A DNA stretch of 64,000 nucleotides from Schwartzia succinivorans DSM 10502 (GTDB lineage: Bacteria; Bacillota; Negativicutes; Selenomonadales; Selenomonadaceae): the NCBI RefSeq assembly GCF_900129225.1, contig NZ_FQUG01000002.1:248001-312000 (forward strand), given 5' to 3'. Each line of letters opens with the position of its first letter. Position 1 is the stretch's first letter. A program made the position numbers and the translations under genes. The notes beneath the pieces are model-generated. The model was not told the origin of the DNA, did not search any database, and saw nothing but the letters and a program-made list of their open reading frames with translations. Positions 41,627 to 48,900 of this stretch are shown one piece after another.

Positions 41627-42862
41627 ATGGCCGAGCTTGAGAATTTGCCGGAGGAGGAGCTCTTCGATGAGCTTGGAGACCCGTCTCTTCGACGAATCCT
41701 GGATACGATGGTCAAATCAATAGAGGTTAGCAAGTCACAGCTTTATGATGTTTATGAAGCCGCGCATTCCGAAGTGGAGCAGAGCAAGAAAAATCTTGAG
41801 TCGGCAAAACGGCAGACGAGGGAAATCATTGATGAGGTTGATGCACTTGTACAGCTTGAGCAGCGGGAAAAACAAAAGCTCGTGCGTGTAAGCTCCAGCT
41901 TTTCCGATTATTCTGAGGAAAAGATACAGGAGGCTTATGAGGCTGTAAAGAACGTACAGGTTCAGCTTGGCATTGCACGGGAAAAGGAGCAGCAGCTCAG
42001 GAATCAGCGCAATCAGCTGGAGCGCAGACTTGCCCGTCTGCAGAAAACAGTGGGAGCCGCACAGCGTCTGGCGATGAGAATAAGCTCAATGCTCAGCTAC
42101 CTTAGTGTGCAGATAAGCGACGTAGTGCTGCAGCTTGAAGCGGCATCAAAAAATAAATACCTGAGTGCGGCAATAATCCGCGCCCAGGAGGACGAGCGGC
42201 TGCGCGTCTCAAGAGAGATTCATGACGGACCGGCTCAGGATGTCGCGAATATCATGCTGGAAGCATCAATAGTGGAACGCCTTGTGGACATTGACAAGGA
42301 CGAAGCAAAGATGAGCCTTAAGGAGCTGAGAAAGCATCTTCGGGAGTGTCTCAAGGATATCCGTCAGATTATTTTCGACATGCGTCCAATGTCTCTTGAT
42401 GATCTTGGACTTGTGGCTGCACTTCAGGCAGTTTCCCGCAAATTTCGTGAAAGAGATATGCTGGTGGTGCATTTCTCCGTGGACGGAGATGAGGTTCAGC
42501 TTGAAGAACACGTAAAGACAGGTCTTTTCCGTATAGTACAGGAATCACTGAACAACGTGCTGCATCATTCCGGAGTCAAGGAAGCCGTGCTGCGCATGCT
42601 GTATACGGATGCCGCAGTTTCCATCCTCATTGAGGATAAGGGTAAGGGCTTTGACGTAGATGCCTTTGAGGAGCAGAACAAGAGCGATGATGCTGAAAAG
42701 AAGCATTTCGGTATTCTCGGAATGAAGGAGCGTGCGACTATAATAGGCGCTCAGTTCAGTGTCACCTCGAAGCCTGGAGAAGGTACGCGGGTTCATATCC
42801 GTTTCCCGTTAAAGGTGGAAAATCAGCAGGCACTAAAGGATGAACAGGGGAAGCAGGCATGA
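41627..42862 (+). CDS. DegS-like cytoplasmic sensor histidine kinase
   Basis: A 411-residue soluble two-component kinase. Residues about 25-165 form a long coiled coil like the signal-transducing part of DegS. HisKA_3 follows with the phospho-acceptor His in SREIHDGPAQDVAN and the HATPase has QESLNNVLHHSG (N-box), EDKGKGFDVDAF and LGMKERATIIGAQ. No membrane segment. No response regulator is adjacent; the next gene is a decarboxylase that overlaps by ATGA. The upstream intergenic region includes TTGACA (41551) and a GTAGA-ATA-TCTAC dyad at 41514-41526. Confidence 0.9.
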   Translation: MAELENLPEEELFDELGDPSLRRILDTMVKSIEVSKSQLYDVYEAAHSEVEQSKKNLESAKRQTREIIDEVDALVQLEQREKQKLVRVSSSFSDYSEEKIQEAYEAVKNVQVQLGIAREKEQQLRNQRNQLERRLARLQKTVGAAQRLAMRISSMLSYLSVQISDVVLQLEAASKNKYLSAAIIRAQEDERLRVSREIHDGPAQDVANIMLEASIVERLVDIDKDEAKMSLKELRKHLRECLKDIRQIIFDMRPMSLDDLGLVAALQAVSRKFRERDMLVVHFSVDGDEVQLEEHVKTGLFRIVQESLNNVLHHSGVKEAVLRMLYTDAAVSILIEDKGKGFDVDAFEEQNKSDDAEKKHFGILGMKERATIIGAQFSVTSKPGEGTRVHIRFPLKVENQQALKDEQGKQA

Positions 42863-44316
42863 AAAAAGAACAGCGGCGGGCGCCGCTGGCGGCTGCAATG
42901 GAAGCATATGCCGCCGGCGGCGCTCTTGCTTTTCATACACCGGGACATAAACAGGGGCTGGGGGCAGATCCGCTGTTAAAAAAATTAATAACTGAGGAAG
43001 GCCTGAAGCAGGAGGTCTCACTGATGGCCGAGCTTGATGACCTGAATCATCCGGAGGGCTGTATCCGTGAGGCTGAGGAGCTTGCTGCTGAGCTTTGGGA
43101 TGCTGATTCGGCATTCTTCATGGTAAACGGAACAACAGGCGCTATTCATACCATGATTATGGCGGCGCTTTCTCCGGGGGATGAGGTGCTGGTACCTAGA
43201 AACGCGCACCGCTCAATAATGGGAGGCATCGTTCTTTCCGGTGCCTGTCCTGTCTATATGCAGCCAACAGTTGATGAACGTCTTGGAATAGCCATGGGGC
43301 TCACGACAGAGTGTGTGGAGGAAACTATCCGCAGACATCCAACCGCAAAGGCTGTTGTAGTCGTTTATCCTACATATTACGGAGTTGCGTGTGACCTTTC
43401 TTCAATCGTGAGAACAGCGCATGCTCATGGAATGACGGTTCTTGTTGATGAGGCTCATGGAGCGCATCTGCATTTTTCGGAGGCGCTTCCGCCGGACGCT
43501 GTTTCCTGCGGAGCGGATTTAGTTGCGCAGAGCACTCATAAGACACTTGGCTCGATGACTCAGACCTCAATGCTGTTTTTGAAGGGCGGCAGGATTGAAC
43601 CTGAGCGTGTTCGCCGCACGATGTCCCTTTTGACCTCAACCAGTCCGAACTATCTTTTGATGGCATCGCTGGATATTGCGAGATATCAGATGGCGGCAGA
43701 GGGACGGGAGCGTGTCGGACGTGCCGTATGGCTCTCATCTATTGTCCGCTCGGAGGTCAACCGCATGGACGGTCTGTGGTGCTTCGGGAAGGAATACATG
43801 GGAGCACCGGGAGCCGAGGCGCTGGATACCGCGAAGCTGACTGTACAGGTGGCAGGGCTTGGTATGACAGGAGCCGAAGCGGAGCAGATTCTCCGATGGA
43901 AATATAAGCTTCAATGCGAGCTCGCAGATACCAAAAACGTACTTTTCATCCTGTCCATGGCAGATACGGAGGAAACAGCTGACAGGCTTACTGAAGCGCT
44001 TAGGGATTTTTCGCGCACAGAGAAAAAAGGAGACGCGGCTCCGGCTGTGCCTCTCCAGGCAACAACGCTTCCTGCCGTGGTATATACACCCCGCGAGGCA
44101 ATGTTCCGTGAATCTGAGCGTATTGTATTCGAGGCGGCAGAGGGACGGATTAGCGCTGAGGAAATCGCGTTTTACCCGCCCGGGATTCCGGTTATTCTGC
44201 CGGGGGAACGCATTACAAGAGAATTGATTGACTACATAAAGGAAACGGCAGCGCTTGGACTGCGTGTTACAGGACCGCAGGATACAAGTCTCAAGACACT
44301 GCGTGTACTTCGCTGA
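42859..44316 (+). CDS. Fold-I Orn/Lys/Arg decarboxylase family protein (YaaO-like)
   Basis: A 485-residue PLP enzyme of the SpeA/YaaO group (short form, without the N-terminal wing domain of inducible CadA-type enzymes). AFHTPGHKQG starts the protein, PLP-stacking and phosphate sites are VNGTTGAIHTMI and LVDEAHGAHLHF, and the PLP Lys is in STHKTLGSMTQT. In Bacillus and relatives the yaaO homologue stands just before tmk, as here, so the position is conserved. Whether it uses arginine, lysine or ornithine cannot be told. ATGA overlap with the kinase gene. Confidence 0.9.
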   Translation: MKKEQRRAPLAAAMEAYAAGGALAFHTPGHKQGLGADPLLKKLITEEGLKQEVSLMAELDDLNHPEGCIREAEELAAELWDADSAFFMVNGTTGAIHTMIMAALSPGDEVLVPRNAHRSIMGGIVLSGACPVYMQPTVDERLGIAMGLTTECVEETIRRHPTAKAVVVVYPTYYGVACDLSSIVRTAHAHGMTVLVDEAHGAHLHFSEALPPDAVSCGADLVAQSTHKTLGSMTQTSMLFLKGGRIEPERVRRTMSLLTSTSPNYLLMASLDIARYQMAAEGRERVGRAVWLSSIVRSEVNRMDGLWCFGKEYMGAPGAEALDTAKLTVQVAGLGMTGAEAEQILRWKYKLQCELADTKNVLFILSMADTEETADRLTEALRDFSRTEKKGDAAPAVPLQATTLPAVVYTPREAMFRESERIVFEAAEGRISAEEIAFYPPGIPVILPGERITRELIDYIKETAALGLRVTGPQDTSLKTLRVLR

Positions 44317-44329
44317 CGGAGGCAGAGGA

Positions 44330-45007
44330 ATGGGAGATAAAAAAGGAAAGCTTATAATAATCGAGGCAGGAGACGCCTCGGGAAAAGAAACGCAGACGCG
44401 TCTTCTTTATGAAAAACTGAATGCAGAGGGGAAAAACGTAAAACGTGTAGAGTTCCCTGATTACGAAGCGGAGTCCTCGGTGCTTGTCCGCATGTATCTT
44501 TCCGGGAAATTCGGAAAGCAGGCAGAGGATGTTGACGCATATGCCGCATCTACATTTTTCGCCGTTGACCGTTACGCGTCCTATCGGATGAAATGGAAAA
44601 AGGATTACGAGGCAGGCACGATTATCCTGTCTGACAGATATACGACATCAAATCTCATTCATCAGGCAATCAAGCTGAAGGATGAAACGGAGCGTGAAAA
44701 GTACACGGAGTGGCTGCAGGACCTTGAGTACGAAAAGCTTGGACTGCCGCGCCCTGACTGCGTGGTTTTTCTGGATATGGCACCTGCCGTGAGCGACAAG
44801 CTTTTGGCGGCACGGGCCAAGGAAACAGGAGTCAGCGAGGATATTCACGAAAAAGACAAGGCATATCTTCACCGCTGCTACGAAGCCTACTGCGCCGCGG
44901 CAGAAAAATTCGGATGGAAGCATGTTGTATGCAGCGATGGTGTAAATCCCCGTCCGCCCAAGGAGATTGCAGAAGACGTGTGGAACGCTGTACGCGATTA
45001 TATTTAA
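44330..45007 (+). CDS. Thymidylate kinase-family protein
   Basis: About 225 residues. The P-loop is EAGDASGKETQTRLL (classical Tmk has DGSGKTT or DGAGKTT), followed by the DRY-type motif LSDRYTTSNLIHQ and CVVFLDMAP; the lid has LLAARAK. It phosphorylates dTMP to dTDP if it is a true Tmk; the DASGKET variant leaves room for another deoxynucleotide kinase. ATG 44330 is seven bases from GGAGG; an earlier start would overlap the decarboxylase by 60 bases. Its place between yaaO-like and rnmV-rsmA supports the Tmk call. Confidence 0.85.
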   Translation: MGDKKGKLIIIEAGDASGKETQTRLLYEKLNAEGKNVKRVEFPDYEAESSVLVRMYLSGKFGKQAEDVDAYAASTFFAVDRYASYRMKWKKDYEAGTIILSDRYTTSNLIHQAIKLKDETEREKYTEWLQDLEYEKLGLPRPDCVVFLDMAPAVSDKLLAARAKETGVSEDIHEKDKAYLHRCYEAYCAAAEKFGWKHVVCSDGVNPRPPKEIAEDVWNAVRDYI

Positions 45008-45016
45008 GGAGTTTGT

Positions 45017-45568
45017 ATGATAAAAGAAGTTCTTGTAGTTGAAGGGAAAATGGACGTTGTCGCCATTGACAAGGCTGTCGAGGCAGACTGCATAACAACG
45101 GGAGGCTTTACGCTTAGTAAGCGCTCCCTCAATGATATTGCCGAGGCGTATAAAAAGCGCGGCATAATAATTCTGACTGATCCGGACGGAGCCGGAGAAA
45201 GGATACGCAGATTTCTTTCAAAAAGATTTCCGGAGGCCAAGCATGCTTTTATTCCAAGAGAAGAAGCAACAGCCCATGATGATGTGGGTGTGGAGCAGGC
45301 GTCCCCGGAATCTATCCGAAAGGCACTGGAAAAGGTGCATACACTTCAGTGGAATCCGACAGAGATTTTCACGATGACTGAGCTGATAGTCAACCGCCTA
45401 AGCGGAGGAGCGGAAGCATCAGACCGCAGGGCAAAGCTGGGAGCGGCACTGGGGATTGGCTGGGCAAATGCAAAAACCTTTTTGAAGCGTCTCAACCACT
45501 ACGGTGTAACACGTGAGGAATTCGAAGCGGCAGTTGCCGCGCTGGACAAAGGGGGCGATGTGGAGTGA
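45017..45568 (+). CDS. rnmV: Ribonuclease M5
   Basis: A 183-residue Toprim-domain endonuclease that matures 5S rRNA. The Toprim motifs are VVEGKMDVVAIDKAV and LTDPDGAGERIRRFL, followed by HDDVGVEQASPESI and a C-terminal helical domain. It is immediately upstream of rsmA, the conserved order in Firmicutes, and the stop codon overlaps the GTG start of rsmA. Confidence 0.95.
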   Translation: MIKEVLVVEGKMDVVAIDKAVEADCITTGGFTLSKRSLNDIAEAYKKRGIIILTDPDGAGERIRRFLSKRFPEAKHAFIPREEATAHDDVGVEQASPESIRKALEKVHTLQWNPTEIFTMTELIVNRLSGGAEASDRRAKLGAALGIGWANAKTFLKRLNHYGVTREEFEAAVAALDKGGDVE

Positions 45569-46422
45569 AAATGCCAAGAATTGCAGACCGTGGAGTTACA
45601 AATCACATACTGAAGGCGTTTAACCTGCACGCCAGCAAACGTCTTGGACAGAATTTTCTTATTGATGCGGGAGTAGTCAATGGAATTGTGGCAACGGCCG
45701 AAATTGGACCGGGTGACCGTGTATTGGAAATCGGCCCGGGTATCGGTACACTTACCCAGGCACTTGCAGAGGCAGGTGCTGATGTGACAGCAGTAGAGCT
45801 GGATAAAAAACTGCCTGCTGTCCTGGCTGAAACACTCAAAGAATACGACAACGTGCGCATAGTTCCGGGAGACATCCTGAAAACAGACATATCGGCACTT
45901 ATGGGAGAGGAGCCATTTAAGGTGGTCGCAAATCTTCCTTACTACATAACGACGCCGATTATCATGGCGCTGCTTGAACAGAAGCTTCCAATAACGAGAA
46001 TCGTTACAATGGTGCAGAAGGAAGTGGCGGAGCGCATGATTGCCGAGCCGGGCGGAAAAGATTACGGTGCTCTTTCTGTTGCCGTTCAGTATTATACACA
46101 GCCGGAATTTGCGCTTAACGTGCCGCCGCGCTGCTTCATGCCGGCTCCTGCCGTTGAATCAGCTGTTATGGACTGTGTTGTGAGGAAGGAAGCACCTGTG
46201 GACGTTAAGGATGAAAAAATGTTCTTCCGCGTTGTTAAAGCATCCTTTGGGCAGCGCAGGAAAACTCTTAGCAATGCGCTTACAGGAGTGGGAATATCCA
46301 AGGACGATGTAAAGAATGTATTGAACACTGCGGGCGTAGACGGCACACGCCGCGGAGAAACCCTTACACTTCGTGAGTTCGCCGCCTTGGCAGATGCAGT
46401 AACTGCACTGAATGAAAAATAA
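45565..46422 (+). CDS. rsmA: 16S rRNA (adenine-1518/1519-N6)-dimethyltransferase
   Basis: KsgA, dimethylates two adenines near the 3' end of 16S rRNA. 285 residues from GTG 45565; ATG 45571 is equally possible (TGGAG five bases upstream). Motifs are SKRLGQNFLID, VLEIGPGIGTLTQAL, the catalytic NLPYYITTPI and SFGQRRKTLSNAL. Last gene of the yaaO-tmk-rnmV-rsmA run, ended by a strong hairpin ten bases after the stop. Confidence 0.97.
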   Translation: MKMPRIADRGVTNHILKAFNLHASKRLGQNFLIDAGVVNGIVATAEIGPGDRVLEIGPGIGTLTQALAEAGADVTAVELDKKLPAVLAETLKEYDNVRIVPGDILKTDISALMGEEPFKVVANLPYYITTPIIMALLEQKLPITRIVTMVQKEVAERMIAEPGGKDYGALSVAVQYYTQPEFALNVPPRCFMPAPAVESAVMDCVVRKEAPVDVKDEKMFFRVVKASFGQRRKTLSNALTGVGISKDDVKNVLNTAGVDGTRRGETLTLREFAALADAVTALNEK

Positions 46423-46432
46423 TGTATTAAGA

Positions 46433-46475
46433 AAAGAGACGTGAAAATTTTTTATATTTTTCACGTCTCTTTTTA
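46433..46475 (+). terminator. Intrinsic terminator after rsmA
   Basis: Long stem AAAAGAGACGTGAAAA with its complement ending ACGTCTCTTTTT; T5 tail. Possibly works in both directions. Confidence 0.93.
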
Positions 46476-46538
46476 CTTTTGCATATTTCTAGTATTATAA
46501 TATTTATATCAAACAAAAAATCCGAGAGGGGTTTCAAT

Positions 46539-46838
46539 ATGGACATAAAACAGGAGACAAACGGTACAGAGCTTACGATGTTTCTTTCAGGGCGTCTGGA
46601 TACAGTCGCGGCCGTTGACTTTGAAAAGGCACTGGATGCGGTATCGAAGGATGTGACGCTTCTTATCGTTGACTGCGCTGAGCTCTCTTACGTTGCATCC
46701 TCAGGACTTCGCATGTTCCTGAGAGCACAGAAGCGCATGAATGCGCAGGGGAAGCTCGTCGTGCGTCATGTGCAGGAGAGTGTCATGGAGGTTTTCTCAA
46801 TGACCGGATTTGATTCACTGCTTCAGATAGAAAACTAA
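46539..46838 (+). CDS. Second STAS-domain anti-sigma factor antagonist
   Basis: About 99 residues, one STAS domain; the phosphorylatable Ser is in SYVASSGLRMFLRAQ. It is preceded by its own promoter (TTTACT-18-TATAAT at 46472-46501) and by GAGAGGGG as RBS eight bases before ATG 46539. The longer frame from 46479 would start inside that promoter. It stands next to the condensation/cNMP gene, 54 bases away with a weak hairpin (46837-46860) between them. Its kinase is probably the RsbW-like protein at 38400, or one outside the window. Confidence 0.9.
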   Translation: MDIKQETNGTELTMFLSGRLDTVAAVDFEKALDAVSKDVTLLIVDCAELSYVASSGLRMFLRAQKRMNAQGKLVVRHVQESVMEVFSMTGFDSLLQIEN

Positions 46839-46892
46839 AACGAAAAACTACAATCGTTTTGATGTCTGCCGGATGAGTATAGGAGAATAGCT

Positions 46893-48746
46893 ATGCAGGA
46901 AAACAGAATTAGCTTTGAAGATCTTCCGAAAAAAGATCAGGTGCGGCTTTGCGCAGTTTACGGGTCGCAGCCGAAAAACGGATATACGGCGTACAGGATA
47001 GAATACGTCCGTGAACTGACTCCTTATGAAGCATGGTTTTTCGGCCGTGGGAACTTTTTGTCCCCCAGCTTTTTGACACAGACACTCTACAAGCTGAAGG
47101 GAACACTTTCCCCGCTTTTATTCAACCGTATCCTCAGAGATTATGAGGCGCAGGAGGATGTGCTTCGGACGAATTACTGCGATATTGGCGACCGTGTGCT
47201 GGCTGTGGTGACAAAGGAACGCAAAAATACAGAGCCTGTTATTTACAACAATCTGCAGGGACGCGAGCCGGAAGAAATAGATGAAATGCTTTCCAAGTTT
47301 TCGGCAGCGGAGATTCGTTATCCCTTTGATGTAGAAAAGGGTGGACTGCACAGAATTTTTGTTTTTCACACAGGGCCTGATGAATATGCCGTACTTGTTA
47401 CAGCCGCGCAGATTATTCTTGACCGCTTCGACATCAGAAAGATTTTCAGCCAGCTGCTGAATTTGCCTGAGGTCGAATATTCCGAAGTGAAGCCTGTTTT
47501 ACAGAGCGGGCACATGGAATCCAAGATGCACGAATATTGGAAGAAGCTTTTGGCCGCTCCGCCGCAGTCCAATGCCCTGCCATGGGAGCTTGAGAACGCG
47601 CCGCAGCATTCGTACAAGCAGAGAGCGCGAAACATCGTTCTCTCCGGCGAGCTCTTTTCAAGCCTGGTGGAGGAATCTAAGGGCAACCGCATGATGATGA
47701 TGGCAATACTGGCCTCCACATGGGGACTTCTTCTGCAGACAGAGGGACGTTTAAAGGATTTGTGCATCTGCCTGCTCGTTCCGAATCAGAACATGCAGAA
47801 GGAGGAAGCATGGCGCCCGTTCAGCATGGTGCCTGTACGGCAGACACTGGCAAAGGATGATACAATAGACAGCCTGCTGAAGCGGCAGTTCCAGCAGATG
47901 CTTGTATCAAGACCTTATGCATGCCTTGACTGGGAAAGCTTTGAAACCTTCCTTGGAAAGGGAAAGAAGCCCTTCAATCATTTTCTTGATTTTTATGACT
48001 TTCTTTCGGAAGAAAAGCCATATTCCCAGCAGTCTGCGGAAGCAAATGGCGGCGTGGTTTCAAGGCGTTCATGGGATTCCAGAAGTACGAAGCTGAGTCT
48101 CTATTTCCAGTACACAAAAACGAAAGCTTCCATCATAATGCTTTACGACGAAGCTTCATTTCCACCGGGGATTGGAGACCGCATAGCGAAAACCTACACC
48201 TTGCTGCTGCAGCAGATGCTCACGGATATTCATAAGCCTGTTGATGTGATTCAGGAGAATCTTCTTGCACGTCTTCATTCCGAAAAATCGATGCAGGCCG
48301 TTTACAAGGAGGAAGAAAAGGCACGCCTGCAGCACGCTGTATCCACAGTGCAGATTCTGCAGGGCGCAAGCTCCGGAACAACGCAGCATTTTGTACAGGC
48401 AGGAACGCTTCGCACGTACTTCGAGGGAGACCGCATAGAAGGCACGGACAGAGACTTCCTTTTCGTTGCAGAAGGAAAACTGGCACGCAGTATCGAGGAC
48501 GGCGAAGGCTGGTACTGCACGCTGGATATCGTAAAGGATGGCGCATGGATTAACGAGACTGTCACGCTTGAAGAACGCAAAGCCACACTCTCAGTTGAGG
48601 TTCTTTCCGAGCGCGCTGAGATTTTGGTCGTATCGAAGGAAGCTATGGAAAACATCCTTACCCAGCATCCAAGTCTTTATAAAAAAATCATTACCTACGC
48701 TGTCTCACAGCTTGAAAAATATCAAAGACTCTGGGCACAGTCATAA
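46893..48746 (+). CDS. Degenerate condensation-domain protein fused to a cNMP-binding-like domain
   Basis: A 617-residue cytosolic protein. Residues about 40-470 resemble a nonribosomal-peptide condensation domain: LTPYEAWFFGRG and KLKGTLSPLLFNRILRDYE fit the C-domain start, and VLVTAAQIILDRFDIRKIF occupies the place of the HHxxxDG motif. There both His are replaced (AQ) and the Gly is Arg, so acyl condensation is unlikely. Residues about 485-615 look like a Crp-type cyclic-nucleotide-binding beta-barrel (FLFVAEGKLARSI, then INETVTLEERKATLSVEV and VVSKEAMENILTQHPSLYKKI), without a DNA-binding helix-turn-helix. No adenylation or carrier domain is nearby. It lies between a STAS protein and flagellin and ends at its own terminator. 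Confidence 0.7.
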   Translation: MQENRISFEDLPKKDQVRLCAVYGSQPKNGYTAYRIEYVRELTPYEAWFFGRGNFLSPSFLTQTLYKLKGTLSPLLFNRILRDYEAQEDVLRTNYCDIGDRVLAVVTKERKNTEPVIYNNLQGREPEEIDEMLSKFSAAEIRYPFDVEKGGLHRIFVFHTGPDEYAVLVTAAQIILDRFDIRKIFSQLLNLPEVEYSEVKPVLQSGHMESKMHEYWKKLLAAPPQSNALPWELENAPQHSYKQRARNIVLSGELFSSLVEESKGNRMMMMAILASTWGLLLQTEGRLKDLCICLLVPNQNMQKEEAWRPFSMVPVRQTLAKDDTIDSLLKRQFQQMLVSRPYACLDWESFETFLGKGKKPFNHFLDFYDFLSEEKPYSQQSAEANGGVVSRRSWDSRSTKLSLYFQYTKTKASIIMLYDEASFPPGIGDRIAKTYTLLLQQMLTDIHKPVDVIQENLLARLHSEKSMQAVYKEEEKARLQHAVSTVQILQGASSGTTQHFVQAGTLRTYFEGDRIEGTDRDFLFVAEGKLARSIEDGEGWYCTLDIVKDGAWINETVTLEERKATLSVEVLSERAEILVVSKEAMENILTQHPSLYKKIITYAVSQLEKYQRLWAQS

Positions 48747-48760
48747 AAGAAAATATCAGA

Positions 48761-48795
48761 GGGACTATGGAAAATCTTTTTCATAGTCCCTTTTT
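48761..48795 (+). terminator. Intrinsic terminator
   Basis: GGGACTATG / CATAGTCCC with a 12-base loop and T5. It separates the condensation/cNMP gene from the flagellin promoter. Confidence 0.93.
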
Positions 48796-48803
48796 GTGTG
48801 CTG

Positions 48804-48831
48804 TTAAGTTTGGGGAGGAAAAGAACGATAA
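48804..48831 (+). promoter_or_regulatory. Sigma-28 (FliA/SigD)-type promoter of flagellin
   Basis: TTAAGTTT, 12-base spacer, AACGATAA. This matches the flagellar consensus TAAAGTTT - 11 - GCCGATAA in 7 of 8 and 6 of 8 positions. Leader to ATG 48901 is about 60 bases. Confidence 0.75.
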
Positions 48832-48900
48832 TATATATAACAGAGTTTATTCGATGATGATTTTATTGCGGATAATTTGCTTAAAGGACTGATATCTCAA

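Noticed and set aside
46893-48746. Start of a nonribosomal peptide synthetase cluster
   Set aside because: Only one condensation-like domain with a broken active site is present. No adenylation, carrier or thioesterase domain, and flanking genes are STAS and flagellin.
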